64,000 nt of DNA from Endozoicomonas elysicola (GCF_000710775.1 NZ_JOJP01000001.1:4899022-4963021); one strand, 5' to 3'; positions 49,255-62,000 are shown, counted from the first letter of the stretch. The notes: generated from the sequence alone by a model not told the origin. Translations and numbers: made by a program.

Positions 49255-49312
49255 AGTTTCAGTTTTCTCAATGGGCTCACTATTCAGAATAGCAAGCCTT
49301 CTTTTAGTAATA

Positions 49313-50509
49313 TCAGTTGATTACGCCAAGTTCTCGGCCAACCTTAGCGAAGGCGGCAATAGCTTTTTCCAGATGCTCTCTGCTATGGGCTGCAGACATC
49401 TGAGTACGAATTCTTGCCTGTCCTTTAGGTACCACAGGGAAAGAGAAACCAACCACATAGATGCCCTCTTCCAGCATACGCTCGGCAAACTTCCCGGCAA
49501 GAGAAGCATCGCCCAGCATCACTGGAACGATAGGGTGATCGGCACCGGCCAGAGTAAATCCAAGCCTGGTCATTTCTGAACGGAAGTATTCTGCGTTGTC
49601 ACGCACTTTCTGGCGGAGTTCACCGCCTGAGGCCAGCATATCAAATACCTTGATAGAAGCGGCAGCAATACTGGGAGCCAGAGTATTAGAGAACAGGTAA
49701 GGACGTGAACGGTTACGCAACCAGTCAATTACTTCCTTCTTACCCGTGGTATAACCACCAGACGCACCACCCAGTGCTTTACCCAAGGTTCCGGTAAGAA
49801 TATCCACACGCCCCATCACACCACAGAACTCGGGTGTTCCAGCACCTTTTTCACCAATAAAACCAGTGGCATGGCAATCATCAACCATGACCAGGGCACC
49901 GTATTTATCCGCCAGGTCGCAGACTCCCTTGAGGTTGGCAATAACACCATCCATTGAGAAAACGCCATCGGTAGCTATCAGTTTGGTTTTGGCGCCTGCC
50001 GCATCAGCAGCCTGTAACTGCGCTTCCAGATCAGCCATATCGTTATTGGCATAACGAAAACGCTTGGCTTTGGACAAACGGACACCATCAATAATACTGG
50101 CGTGATTCAGGGAATCACTGATAATGGCATCATCAGGACCCAGAATGGTTTCAAAAAGGCCGCCATTGGCATCAAAGCAGGAAGGGTAAAGAATGGTGTC
50201 TTCCATACCCAGAAACTCGGAGATACGGGCTTCCAGATCTTTATGAATGGTCTGAGTGCCACAGATAAAACGAACAGAGGCCATACCATAGCCATACTGA
50301 TCCAGCCCCTGCTTACCCGCTTCAATCAGCTCTGGTGCATTGGCCAAACCCAGATAGTTATTGGCACAGAAGTTAAGTACTTCTTCACCTGTCGTCACCT
50401 TGATTTCAGCCTGCTGCTGGGAGCTGATCACCCGCTCTCTCTTATACAGCCCTTCCTGCTTCAGTTCATCCAGCTGCCTGCGCAGCCCTTCATAAAAATC
50501 GGCCTTCAT
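49313..50509 (-). CDS. kbl: 2-amino-3-ketobutyrate CoA ligase
   Basis: 398 residues, a fold-type I PLP enzyme. [29 protein letters not shown] and [15 protein letters not shown] (PLP Lys) are present. It splits the Tdh product to glycine and acetyl-CoA. The kbl-tdh order is that of E. coli. Confidence 0.97.
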   Translation of the reverse strand: MKADFYEGLRRQLDELKQEGLYKRERVISSQQQAEIKVTTGEEVLNFCANNYLGLANAPELIEAGKQGLDQYGYGMASVRFICGTQTIHKDLEARISEFLGMEDTILYPSCFDANGGLFETILGPDDAIISDSLNHASIIDGVRLSKAKRFRYANNDMADLEAQLQAADAAGAKTKLIATDGVFSMDGVIANLKGVCDLADKYGALVMVDDCHATGFIGEKGAGTPEFCGVMGRVDILTGTLGKALGGASGGYTTGKKEVIDWLRNRSRPYLFSNTLAPSIAAASIKVFDMLASGGELRQKVRDNAEYFRSEMTRLGFTLAGADHPIVPVMLGDASLAGKFAERMLEEGIYVVGFSFPVVPKGQARIRTQMSAAHSREHLEKAIAAFAKVGRELGVIN

Positions 50510-51089
50510 TGTGGCTCCTGTTTCAGTATTAACGCCCCGTCTCTGAGCATCCGCAAGTTAACAGCCTCTCCGGCCACCTGAAGATAAACCCCCTTCAAGT
50601 ACAACCAGAACTACTGAAAATCCCAATAACAAGGGCATAATTGCGGTTAAATCAAAGGCTGTCAGACCAATGTATACGGCTTATTTGCCATCAGCCTGAT
50701 TATTGTAGATGATTGAACCAATAGTGGATCAGTAAGGCGCCCCATTGAACAGGCATTTGTACGTATTATCATCAAAATGTGCAGATGGATCTGTATAAGC
50801 ATACACTTTATTGACAGGCTCACTGCTGTAATCTGACACTTGGTCTAAAACAGGATAACACTCCTCCCTTATCTTTATGGATTTGATCACTTTTTTAGAA
50901 AGTATAAACGTTGCTTAAACCTTAACTTTTTACAATAGTAATAGTTCGTTGCATCAAGCAGTGTTTATAGTTGAAGAAAATCAGTTAAAGATAAAAAATC
51001 CAAAAAGCTATCACTAGCAGTAAGTAGCTTTTAATTTTATATAAATATCAATAATTGAACTTATACAATAAAAAATCATCTAACTAAAA
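50510..51089. other. AT-rich intergenic region
   Basis: About 580 bases between divergent kbl and the effector-like gene. I see promoters at most; no gene or repeat recognised. Confidence 0.4.
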
Positions 51090-52064
51090 GTGGCTTACAT
51101 ATTAAAAATATTTCCAAACCTGAAGCCAGGATATTTGCAACATATAAGAGTTAAAAAATTGAAGACAGAAGTAACAACTCCAGAAGTTAAAGGCACATGG
51201 ACCCATGAGCCAGCGCACACTTCTCATCAACCACCAGTTTCATGCCCGGAAGAATTAAACCTGTCAGGAAAATTTGCTTCATCTCTCCGTTCATGCACGC
51301 GGTGTGGAGATGAGGCAACGAGGCAAAAGATTGCCAGAGATTCCCTGCTCTTGTCAAAAACAACATTTGATTACTGCCTACTAGACCGAGAGTTACTTAC
51401 AGTTACTGTTACACCTCTTCTCGTGGCACAGGTAAAGAAAGATCTTTATATTGAAAAGGTTCTCAACCTAGCAGAGACAGCTTCAAAAGAGGCAATGCAA
51501 GCAATAACCATAAGTTCTACTGGACTAAAGGCAACAAAGTTTAATATTCATCCAGATAGGCTATCGATTTATCAGAAAACATCCTTAAGTGATGCTGAAG
51601 CACTAAAAGCCAAAGTTCATGGAAAAGGAAAACTCCAAATGGGTGCCGATCTCCAGCAAGCACTGGAAGAAGCTAAAGGAAGAAAAAAAGAAATTCTTCT
51701 TAAACAATGGCAGCAGGCCATTAAAAGACAAAAAGAAATTGGATGGAAAGAGATGCACACTATCCAAAAAGATGCCATCAATTACAAAATGGGAAATTGT
51801 GAAGTACAAGCGGTAATGGCTATTAATAATTTCAACAAAGGACTAACCCCCCGTGAAATACCTGTCTTCAAAATAGAAGCCAGAACTTGCAATGACTTAT
51901 TTATTGGAGAAGAGCATGTTGTAGGGGTGGTATCAATTTACCCCACATCAGGGAATCGACTAATAGCGCGATTTGTCATGGATCCTTGGTCAGGCCATTG
52001 CTTGCCTATTAAAGAGGTAGCATCATGTCACCCAAAAGTAAGATTAAACCCTGATTACCAATAG
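51090..52064 (+). CDS. Putative papain-fold effector (Cys-His-Asp pattern)
   Basis: 324 residues, apparently from a GTG start at 51090. No signal peptide. The N-terminal 60 residues look disordered and there is a Cys pair CTRCGDE near 69-75. The C-terminal third has YKMGNCEVQAVMAI (Cys237), EEHVVGVVSIY (His276) and IARFVMDPWSGHC (Asp298). This order and spacing is that of papain-like cysteine proteases and deamidases in bacterial toxins and effectors, where GNC, the His strand and DPW carry the triad. It stands alone between AT-rich spacers. The fold call is from pattern only; targets are unknown. Confidence 0.5.
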   Translation: MAYILKIFPNLKPGYLQHIRVKKLKTEVTTPEVKGTWTHEPAHTSHQPPVSCPEELNLSGKFASSLRSCTRCGDEATRQKIARDSLLLSKTTFDYCLLDRELLTVTVTPLLVAQVKKDLYIEKVLNLAETASKEAMQAITISSTGLKATKFNIHPDRLSIYQKTSLSDAEALKAKVHGKGKLQMGADLQQALEEAKGRKKEILLKQWQQAIKRQKEIGWKEMHTIQKDAINYKMGNCEVQAVMAINNFNKGLTPREIPVFKIEARTCNDLFIGEEHVVGVVSIYPTSGNRLIARFVMDPWSGHCLPIKEVASCHPKVRLNPDYQ

Positions 52065-52120
52065 ATAGAATATTCGAAGAAAAGCATTTATCTCTCTCTT
52101 ACACCAGTTACTTCATACTT

Positions 52121-53002
52121 TCATGAAGCAGCTGGGTATGAGAAGAGTAAAAAATGGCAGCTATTCAGCAACCATTGCCCCAGCACAGCCATTTCTAAAG
52201 ACTTTGATCTCTGATAAATCCAGCCATAAAAAGCACTGGCAACAAACACCAGCCCCATATAAGGCAGGCTTGCTGGGTAGTGAGCAATACTGTGTATAAG
52301 TGCTGGTAGAATAATGGCTACCGCTGTTCCCCAGCCATCACCACCCAAGTGACGGATCAGCATGCTTTGTAAAAAACCTCGGAGGAGCGCACCTTCCGCA
52401 AGCGATGTAATCAGCAGATTATTAAGCAGAAACAACCAGGCAATTTCTGGCCAGGCTGGCTGCCAGCGGATAAATCCAGTAGAAAGTGCCAGCCCAATCA
52501 CCACCACCAGCATTAAGCCGATAGGCAATAACGCAAGGCTTGATGCCTGATGCCATTGACGCCCAGTCTGTAACAGAGAAAACGCGATAGGTTGCTTAGG
52601 GTTCATAAAGAATAGCAACACCGCCAGAGCAGGCCATGGTTTATCCGCATTCAGATAAAGAGTAAACGGAGTTGACCCTACTTTGACTGGCTCATCATTC
52701 CAGACCAGCACATTATGAAACCCGGGAGCAAAATGCTTTTCGAGTAAAACCGCTGCGGCTAGAAACAGAAAACCCGTAAATAGCCAGCGAAGCCATACCG
52801 CCTGAACCATAGACAGTCGCCATGCCGAAACCATCATGATAATAATCAGTGGCAGAGCTTCGAAAGTAATGACATCCAGTCCGTAGCCAACCGCAAAAGA
52901 GATAGCAGCTAAAAGCCAGGTCGTATATCGAGGCAGACACCAGCAACTCACCAGTGTCAGCATCAGCAAGACAGGAACAACGCTTTGAGCAGGAAGATAC
53001 AT
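52121..53002 (-). CDS. CPBP/Abi-family intramembrane protein, degenerate motif
   Basis: 293 residues with about eight membrane segments. The C-terminal half has the CPBP pattern: SLAEGALLRGFLQSM (motif 1, near residue 205), ALIHSIAHYP (motif 2 His), and NSCHFLLF near the end. Motif 1 is normally Glu-Glu-x3-Arg; here the second Glu is Gly, so proteolytic activity is doubtful. It is downstream of cysDN on the same strand, with a hairpin between. Confidence 0.7.
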   Translation of the reverse strand: MYLPAQSVVPVLLMLTLVSCWCLPRYTTWLLAAISFAVGYGLDVITFEALPLIIIMMVSAWRLSMVQAVWLRWLFTGFLFLAAAVLLEKHFAPGFHNVLVWNDEPVKVGSTPFTLYLNADKPWPALAVLLFFMNPKQPIAFSLLQTGRQWHQASSLALLPIGLMLVVVIGLALSTGFIRWQPAWPEIAWLFLLNNLLITSLAEGALLRGFLQSMLIRHLGGDGWGTAVAIILPALIHSIAHYPASLPYMGLVFVASAFYGWIYQRSKSLEMAVLGQWLLNSCHFLLFSYPAAS

Positions 53003-53031
53003 TGGATTCAGCGACTCGGTCTGGAACGAAG

Positions 53032-53054
53032 CAGCGTCCCGGCCAGGGACGCTG
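53032..53054 (-). other. Hairpin between cysN and CPBP gene
   Basis: CAGCGTCCC (53032-53040) pairs with GGGACGCTG (53046-53054) with a 5-base loop. There is no T tract on the minus side, so readthrough is possible. Confidence 0.55.
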
Positions 53055-53124
53055 TATTTCTGATTCCAACAACTATAGTCGCTTTTGGGGAAGAGTTTCT
53101 GTGAAGGCCTGCTCGATCAGAGAA

Positions 53125-54726
53125 CTATTCAGAAACGGTTAATGAAGCGACAATTTTATCAACCACTGAGTCTGCAGTTGTTCGTTCAACAGTAGACTCC
53201 TCTGCCGCAATCAAAACAGCCACTTCAGCCTTTGCTAAAACCTCAGCCTTCAATATGCATTGCTCATCATCATCATTAATAACAAATGGATAGTAACCAC
53301 GATCAAACAGCTGTCGCTCAATAAACTCGGCCTGCTGTTTGGCGACTTTAAATACACCACCCTTTTGACCCAGCCGCAGTTGCCGGTGTACGCTGGATAC
53401 AGAGTCGAGCTCGCCCTTGCGCTCATTACCCCTGCGTACCATACCTGCAGCAACCGTTGCATTTGTCAGCCGGTCGATAACAATAAACGCACCGGTTTGA
53501 CGATTGCGCTGATAATTATCCACCGGGACAGGCTTGGTTAACCGCAAATGAGACAAGGCTATTTCATTCAATGCCAGCTGGTCCGCTGGATGATGGTCAA
53601 GAGAGTTGATATCGACCCGGTGCTCAATACTCACAAAACTGCCTGAAACCTGTCCAGCCGGGAACTTGAGCTGATACTGTTTACCCAGTGTCATTGGCTG
53701 TTCCGCCATCCAGACCAGATCCACATCCACATCAGCCGAAACCACAGCGCTACTATCGCTGTGAACCAGCATATCACCACGGCTGATATCTATCTCATCA
53801 GTCAGGGTCAGGGTAACGGCCTGGCCGGCATGAGCTTCGGCTAAATCACCATCCCAGGTTACAATTCGCTCAATGGTACTGACCTGACCTGACGGTAATA
53901 CCTTGATCGACTCTCCCGGCTTAATGGTGCCGGAGGCCAGCGTTCCTGAGAAACCACGAAAATCAAGATTAGGACGATTTACATACTGCACAGGGAAGCG
54001 GAAATCATCCAGGTTCCGATCACGGGAAATTTCCACATTCTCCAGAACCTCCATCAATGTATTGTCACGATACCACGAGATGCGGCTGCTTCTGTTGACA
54101 ACATTATCGCCTTCCAGCGCGGAAATAGGCACAAACTGCACATCACCCAATGTCAGTGGCTCTGCGAAGTCTAGGTACTGGTTACGAATCTCGTCAAAAC
54201 GCTCTTTACTGAAGTCAACCAGATCCATTTTATTAATAGCCACAACAATGTGTTTTATGCCCAGCAAACTGGCAATGTAGGTATGCCGACGAGTCTGAGT
54301 CAGTACGCCCTGACGGGCATCAATCAGGATAATCGCCAGGTCGCAGGTGGAGGCACCGGTTGCCATATTCCGAGTATACTGCTCATGTCCGGGCGTATCG
54401 GCAATGATGTATTTACGCTTTTCTGTTGAGAAATAGCGGTAGGCCACATCAATGGTAATGCCCTGCTCACGCTCTGCCTGTAAGCCATCCACCAGAAGAG
54501 CCAGATCCAGCTTTTCCCCCTGGGTTCCTACACGTTTACTGTCGTTTTCTACCGCCGCCAGCTGATCTTCATAAATCATGCTGGTGTCGTGCAAAAGACG
54601 TCCAATCAGGGTGCTTTTACCATCATCTACACTGCCGCAGGTCAGAAACCTAAGCATCTCTTTGCGTTCGTGGCGGCTCAGGTACTCTTCGATATCCGTA
54701 GCAATAAGTTCAGATTGGTGTGACAT
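53125..54726 (-). CDS. cysN: Sulfate adenylyltransferase subunit 1 (GTPase)
   Basis: 533 residues. GTPase motifs: [16 protein letters not shown] (G1), [16 protein letters not shown] (G3) and NKMDLVD (G4). It is longer than E. coli CysN (475) because of a C-terminal tail ([10 protein letters not shown]-like acidic/Ala stretch after about 490) that does not look like an APS kinase domain. It couples GTP hydrolysis to APS synthesis by CysD. The start overlaps the cysD stop by one base. Confidence 0.95.
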   Translation of the reverse strand: MSHQSELIATDIEEYLSRHERKEMLRFLTCGSVDDGKSTLIGRLLHDTSMIYEDQLAAVENDSKRVGTQGEKLDLALLVDGLQAEREQGITIDVAYRYFSTEKRKYIIADTPGHEQYTRNMATGASTCDLAIILIDARQGVLTQTRRHTYIASLLGIKHIVVAINKMDLVDFSKERFDEIRNQYLDFAEPLTLGDVQFVPISALEGDNVVNRSSRISWYRDNTLMEVLENVEISRDRNLDDFRFPVQYVNRPNLDFRGFSGTLASGTIKPGESIKVLPSGQVSTIERIVTWDGDLAEAHAGQAVTLTLTDEIDISRGDMLVHSDSSAVVSADVDVDLVWMAEQPMTLGKQYQLKFPAGQVSGSFVSIEHRVDINSLDHHPADQLALNEIALSHLRLTKPVPVDNYQRNRQTGAFIVIDRLTNATVAAGMVRRGNERKGELDSVSSVHRQLRLGQKGGVFKVAKQQAEFIERQLFDRGYYPFVINDDDEQCILKAEVLAKAEVAVLIAAEESTVERTTADSVVDKIVASLTVSE

Positions 54727-55634
54727 CAGAAATACCCTTCCTGCTTTTTCTTTTCCATGGAGCCCGCACTGTCGTGGTCAATCACCCGGCCCTGCCGCTC
54801 TGAGGTTCTGGTCAGGAGCATTTCCTGAATAACATCGGTCAATGTATCTGCTTCAGACTCTACGGCACCGGTTAATGGGTAGCACCCAAGCGTTCTGAAG
54901 CGCACCTTGCGCATCTGAGGCTCTTCACCGGGATTCAGCGGAATCCGGTCATCGTCCACCATAATCAGGTTGCCATCACGCTCCACAACCGGACGCTCTT
55001 TAGAGAGATAAAGCGGTACAATTGGGATCTCTTCCAGATGGATGTATTGCCAGATATCCAGTTCTGTCCAGTTAGACAGGGGAAATACCCGAATACTCTC
55101 CCCTTTCTCTACCTGGCTGTTATAGATATTCCAGAGTTCGGGTCGCTGATTCTTTGGATCCCAGCGATGGTTTTTATCCCGGAAAGAATAAACGCGCTCT
55201 TTAGCACGGGACTTCTCTTCGTCCCTGCGGGCACCACCAAAAGCCGCATCAAATCCATATTTATCGAGCGCCTGCTTAAGCGCCTGAGTCTTCATCACAT
55301 CAGTGTGTTTAGCACTGCCATGGGTAAATGGCCCCACGCCCTGTTCCAATCCCTCGGGGTTCGTGTGGACCAGCAGCTCAAGCCCCAGGTCTTTCACCCG
55401 CTGGTCTCTAAACTCAATCATCTCCCGGAACTTCCAGGTGGTATCCACATGCAATAAGGGAAAGGGGGGTTTACCGGGGTAAAAGGCCTTCATGGCCAGA
55501 TGCAGCATCACTGCTGAATCTTTGCCGACGGAGTACAGCATGACAGGGTTTTCAAACTCGGCAGCCACTTCCCGGATGATGTGGATGCTTTCCGCTTCCA
55601 GCTGTTTTAAATGATTGAAGTGTTGATCCGACAT
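54726..55634 (-). CDS. cysD: Sulfate adenylyltransferase subunit 2
   Basis: 302 residues, same length as E. coli CysD. The PP-loop is [17 protein letters not shown]. Also [20 protein letters not shown] and [17 protein letters not shown]. It adenylylates sulfate to APS in assimilation. No cysC, cysH or cysG is adjacent. Confidence 0.97.
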   Translation of the reverse strand: MSDQHFNHLKQLEAESIHIIREVAAEFENPVMLYSVGKDSAVMLHLAMKAFYPGKPPFPLLHVDTTWKFREMIEFRDQRVKDLGLELLVHTNPEGLEQGVGPFTHGSAKHTDVMKTQALKQALDKYGFDAAFGGARRDEEKSRAKERVYSFRDKNHRWDPKNQRPELWNIYNSQVEKGESIRVFPLSNWTELDIWQYIHLEEIPIVPLYLSKERPVVERDGNLIMVDDDRIPLNPGEEPQMRKVRFRTLGCYPLTGAVESEADTLTDVIQEMLLTRTSERQGRVIDHDSAGSMEKKKQEGYF

Positions 55635-56033
55635 GCATTTCGACCCAAAGCGAAGTTATTGTTGTGCTCTAAGTGAAATACTATCAGTGAAAAAAGAATA
55701 ATAAATTCAATATGTAGATCGTTTTTATATATAAATATATCGCTTAACGCTCAGGACAATACCTATTAATAGTTCCAACCAAGCATATAATTTCTAACTA
55801 ACCACTTGAACCAAAAAGATTTTTATATTCCCAAACCGTCTTTATCGACAACAATTACAGGCTGTCACCCTCAGCTTCTGTCCATGTCATCACCGTTTTC
55901 CCCGATTTTGAGCCAATTCTGACCGTTGAACCAATATAGAACCATCATGTCAAATCCATAAGACTCAAGACACTGGATGTCTCTTATACCTGAAGAAAAT
56001 CTCAATAAATCATACATATAGGGATGTTATACG
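55635..56033. other. Divergent spacer cysD / giant gene
   Basis: About 400 AT-rich bases holding both promoters. Nothing else recognised. Confidence 0.4.
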
Positions 56034-59000
56034 ATGAACAATCAAGGCCCGGTACAGTCTATACCCGTAGAGCAACAGCTAGCAAAGCTGGAGCCATTGG
56101 ATTCTACTCGTTCAGCAAAAGAGAAAGGAATTACCAGCTTCTCAGGAAGAGAAGTGAAGGTCGCACTTATTGCAAGCCTCCCATTTCTACTTGCAGGACT
56201 GTTAACTTTACTGACCTCATTTTTTCTCCCTCTGGGCCTGGTCTTTGGCTTAGTTACCGCAGGCTATTTCACCGCAAGTACTATTGCTTCAGCCACAATT
56301 TTTGGTAAAACACTGGTTGATCGAAGAGCTAAAGAAAGGTCAGCAGACAGCGTGCTTCCTTATATAAACCAGAGCCCTCTGCCAAAGACGTCTGGTAGCT
56401 CTCCAAGCCCTTCTTATCCAGACCAGACATATAGACTACCTCCTGCCAACATGGAAAAACAGGAGCTTCCAAGCTTCCCCTTAACCAATCAGAAGCCTCA
56501 TCCAACCGTAGCTTCCGATCAAAAACCACCATTGAACCAACGCTCTCTCCCGGCACAGGTCGACGATCTTCCTGACAGCCAATGTTCACCAGCAAATACT
56601 AATAACTCTCCTCAGATTTCTGGGTCTGCTGCTACAACTCCCAGGGTGTCGCCTCAAAGTGATTCATTGCCAGAGTCTGTACGAACATATTTTCCTTCAT
56701 TACGAGGCATCAACCAGCCAGCAATATCTCATCAGTCAGATATCAAAAGTGAAAAAAGCATAGATACAAGTGACGTAAAGACGGACAACTCATCTGAAGA
56801 GGCTATAGCGGATGCAATTTTAGAAAGCCTGCTACTGGAAATAGCGATCTCAACCTTAGCAGAAACTGCTGATTCAATTTCTGATGAAGTCTCAATTTCT
56901 GGTGATTCAGCTTTTGATGTATCAAGTACATCATCGCAAAGTGAGCGGAGCTTCTCTTCTGACTATAATTCTCCATCTACATCTGATAGCAGTGACCAGT
57001 CAGAGTCCGAAAATAATGATGATGTCCCACTGGATTTAAGCGTAAATACTCTTGCTACTACCTCTATCTCTTTTCAGCGGGATAACAGACAAACAGCAAC
57101 ATCAGATAGTGACAGCTTACGAGTCAGGGCTATTAACCAGCTCCATGATTCTGGTGATCAAAAAGAACGATCAAACTCAAACCGTAGTACTGATGAGTCA
57201 GCTTCCAGCACTATGGCTGATGATCACCAACCTACCAACCTGAGTCAGAAATCTACAGAACAACCGATAGATGCTCATAATCTGGCACATTATGAAAATG
57301 ATTCTTTAACTCTGGAAGAAGACGCTGATAATACAGTACCACCAGTGATATCCAGTGAGCCTTCTCTCGCAGAGCAGAGCTTCCTGCCTGACGACAACTC
57401 TCTGGCTACAACTGATAGTCTTTGGCAACCAGAGTCCGATGGTGACAACGATCATGCCTCACCAGATTCCAGCATAAATACCTTTGCGATTCCCCCTGGC
57501 ACTCTTCTCCATGACCAGGAGGAACCAGCAACATCCGATAGTGGCAGCTTACGAGTCAGGGCTATTAACCAGCTCCATGATTCTGGTGATCAAAGAGAAC
57601 AATCACACTCCAGCCATAGTACTGATGAGTCGGCTTCCAGCACTATGGCAGATGATCAACAACCTACCAAGCTGAGCCAGAAATCTACAGAACAACCGAT
57701 AGATGCTCATAATCTGGCACATTTTAATAATGATTCTTTAACTCTGGAAGAAGATGCTGATAATACAGCACCATCTCTGGAAATCAGGGAGCCTTCTCCA
57801 GTATTAGAGAAGGCAAGCACCGAAAGACAACAATCCGATATTTCTGAAGATTTTGGACTACCAGAGACCTTTGAAGAGCCTCTCATTAATGATGACCTGG
57901 ATGAAGAAAAGCTATCTGCAGATGAAGAACTTTCTGTTTCCTCATCTGGCTTGCCAAGTAGAGTGGTACAAACGGCATCAACAACTCAAACTCCGTTATC
58001 CATAGCGCCATTAGACGATACGGCTCCAGAAGCTTCCAGAAAAGCAGAAAATGATGCTCTTCAAACTGAAAAGAAACGAACGGTTAAGCGCGAAATAAAA
58101 GTTTCATCACAAACAGAGTTACCACTCTATAAAACACCGGTATCACTGAGGCTGGGTTTCAAAAGCCGCAAAGCGGGTGACTCTGAATTAACCAGACCGT
58201 TCCAGAATAAAATAGCATCCGGCATAAGCAAAATGCCTGCTGCTCAAAAAACACCACCGAAAACTATTACCAGAAAAGCGATTCCCCTACCCGACGCATC
58301 TCTACAAAAAGGAGCTCACAAAAGTAGTTCAGCCCGGTTAAACCAACAATTAATGCTTCAAAAACAGCCAGAGAAAACGGCGATTTCCGATATTGTGGAA
58401 AAAGAGGCTAAGGTCGCTTTTCAAAGCACTGATACCCGCACTCTCTCAGCACCTGATCAACAGACAGGAGAAAGAGTGCCTGCACTCGCTTCAGATAGCC
58501 TCACCTCCCTCTCGGAAAAGCCTATAACAGAAAGCAGAACTCCCACCTCTCTGGCTAGAGCATCTGAAAGACAAGTTACGCCTATAGGTCATAGCAATAT
58601 AAACCCTTTTGCAGGCGGTAAAGCCTTCAAATTCAATGGACAAGCCAAAGATATAGGCTGCAGGCTTCAGCTACGCCTTACACCTGAAAATATTGGCCAG
58701 AGCTCTATCGAGCAACCTGCCTTTTTTCTTAAAATTGAAGAAGATTTAATACCACCTGCCACCAGTGAGCATTCCAGTTCAGCACTGGCTATTACGACCA
58801 AAACTCATCGTCATTTAAAAGTAACTATATTAATTAATTGGGATAATCCATCATCCTCAACCGCCATTACAATAAACCGTCAGGTAACACCTGAAGTTTT
58901 TGCCGCATTGTGTGCTCAGTTAAATAAAAACGAAGCCTTCGTCCTGCCTGTTGACAAAAGCCAGCTATCAGCACTTCAGTCAGAGCAACTGCTTGCATTA

Positions 59001-62000
59001 GAAGGTGCCCATGCACTAGAGGAGCCGGGTAAGGTTACAGAAATGAGCACTGTTGAAAATTCAACAGAACCCTTTTTCAGCTCGAACCAACCAATTCTTG
59101 CGCCAAAAATACCAACGAAGCCCCCGGTGGAAGAGCTTTCATCCTTCAGTCAGCCTGAACAGCCTGAAGCTGTTGAGTATCAGCCTGCCTTCAGTGGAAC
59201 TTTGCCAGCTAAAACCGCTGATGAAACGAACCTTACAGTTTCTAAACTCTACAGCGACTGGAAGAGCTTTCCTGTAGAGGAACGGTTATCAGTATCCAAA
59301 CAGCGAGTGATCAGCACCGGCAAACCTGCCACAAATAAAGAACCACAGCTTCAGTTACCCATCACAGAAGAAATCATTCATGGGAGCTTTGAAAACTTAA
59401 AGGAAGCACGGAACAAGAGCCTGCCAGAAAGTACGCAAGCCATTGCAAGCAGGCAAGGAAATAGAGACCTATACAGCACGGCTGAAAAATCAAGGGTATG
59501 CGCTCACACACCACTATCAGCAATTTTCAGTGGCTCAGAGAGAGTCAAACCAATGGCAGTGAGACAAAAGCCCAATGAACTAACTCCTAAAGTCTCAACG
59601 CTGCCTGATTTTGAGAAAATGAAGGCATCTGCCAGTAAAGTGCAAACAGAGCTTGATGCAAAAACCATTCAGATACCTTTCTTCGCCTTGAAAGATGCTT
59701 CAGGCAAGAGCCTGAAAAACGACACATCTGGCCCTCTTGATAAAACAGCCTCATATCACGCATCATCCAGGCAGGTTTTACCCTTAACAGGTGAAGGTAC
59801 AATAAGTACTTCTGCCCTAGAGGAGCATGCATCACTATCCGGTGAAACAACAAATGTAAAAAACAGCCAGACTGAAACACTAACTGTAACCACTGGCGCT
59901 GAAGTCACTTCATTCAGTGCTGAAAAGCCTGTAATAACTTCAGAGGAGATTGTATCTGCTGCACACCAAGCTCAAGGTAAAGTATTAGATAATGGTATTT
60001 ATCTGACAACGCTACCTGAAGAAAGGATAGTAAATCCAGCGACTACTGAAGAATCAGCACCGGACAAACAGCACTGGGAAGAAACAGTGTTGGATAATGG
60101 TACTTACCTGACAACATTACCTGGAAAAGAACCATCAAATCGGGCTGAGCCTATACCATCGACAGATAAGGATGGATACGAGGTACCAAGAACTCAAGTT
60201 CAATTCCCGCCAGAACCTGAAGGCCGGCTTCCTTTGATGGTGGAAGAAGATAAATACGATGATGATGGCATTTATCTGAAACCACGCTCTAAACAGGATC
60301 AGCCACTGCCTCCCATTGAATTACGCAGGACCTCAAACAGCATCGAGGATGGCTACAAAGCTCAACTAATAACAGGAGCAGGAGCATCGCACGTACATAT
60401 TCCGCAAACATCGCCGAACGAAAACGATGACTACGAAGTTCCAGTTCAACAGGGTACATCTCATGTGGCCGTTGAAAATAATTCTTCCGATGATGAAAAT
60501 GAATACGAAGAGATTCTTTCATCTCGAATAGAAGCCCTAAAACAAAAAGCGGACACATTAAAACAAAATAGAGTTTTAACAGGAACAGAAACCGTTTCAG
60601 AACAAACTCATTTAAAGCTTATAGAGATACTGGTTGAAAAAGGCTTTACCGAAAAAGAAGCAAAACGTCAGACGCCCTTGTTTTGTATCTTTGATGATGT
60701 CATCGCAATCAATGGCATTATGCAAACAGAATTTTTCAGTGAGAAATCTAACGCGGCTTTTAAAGGCATAAGCCAAGCGTTGATTGACTCAGGACAACCG
60801 GTAGACAAAGCATTTGCTATAGCCCATGCCATCGTTAGAGATGCCAAGAAAGAATATAAAGCAGAAACAGATAAAAACTGGAAGAGAAAAGCAAGAAACC
60901 TTCTTAGAAGCAATAATGCAAAGAAAAAACTTTTTAACGATTACTTACCAGAAGCTGCCCGTAATCAAGGGATAGTGATTACTATCAAGGGTTCAGCTTT
61001 CACGGTTCATACTAAAGATGAAAACTTGACTCCAGCAGTGCTTAGGCCAAGTTCACCCGGTCAGGTAAAGGCTTCAATACAGGAGCGACCTTTGCCACCG
61101 CCTCCAATAGCTGCAGCCTCAAGCACTTCCCAAAACGAGCTTAGAGTTATTCACAGTGAGTTACCTTTGGCTGATTCTCACAAAAATACATACACTGACG
61201 ATAGCGATGGAACTTATGAGTCAATTAATTCTCAACCACCGGCATCAAGTGCTTCTGATACGCTAGATGATGGCTATCTGGCTCCAACCCCCTTTAAGGA
61301 CACAATGCTTGATCATGATACCTCTTACCAGGGCAACACGTCTGTGGTTCAAAGCCCCTCATTTATTCCAGTAAATCAGCCTTCAACATCGACTGATAAT
61401 GGGCTCGATGCACTGGTGCCCTTCCCATCTGTTCATGAAGACTTTGAAACAAAGCACTTTTACCATGATCCAGATTTGTTGGCATCACCATCAAGCGATT
61501 CTGAAGATCTAGAGAATATTGATCATCAAGTCGATGATACGCTGAGATCTCTTAATAATTCACTAGAACGAAATGCCTCACTGGTTCATCCAGAAGTGGC
61601 TGAACAGCAGATTTCAATGTCAGAAGAAGGCAAGCAGAAACTGGTAAGACGCCTCCTGGAGAAAGGGTACGAGCCGAAAAAAACTGAGCAAATAATATTA
61701 TTAGCTCTTGCAAATGGCTCATCTGATGCGACTCAGCGCATTTTGCGACAGAAGTTTGCAAAGGAAAAATACAACCATGCATGCAAAATACTGGAACAAC
61801 GGCTACTCCTGTCAGGCACTCCTGAAGATCAAGTTTATGACACGGCACAACAATGGGTTCTTCAGGCTAAATTAGCTTATGAAGCAGCGACTTCAGGTGC
61901 AAAAGGAAAACTTAATTATCCTACGGATAAAAGCAGGAAAAAATTATTTAATGAAAAGTTGTGTGATATTGCACATGAAAATGGTTTAGCGTTAACAGCC

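Noticed and set aside
56024-56308. 94-codon frame starting at ATG 56024
   Set aside because: It overlaps the giant gene out of frame. The hydrophobic hairpin and later domains are only coherent in the frame starting at 56034.
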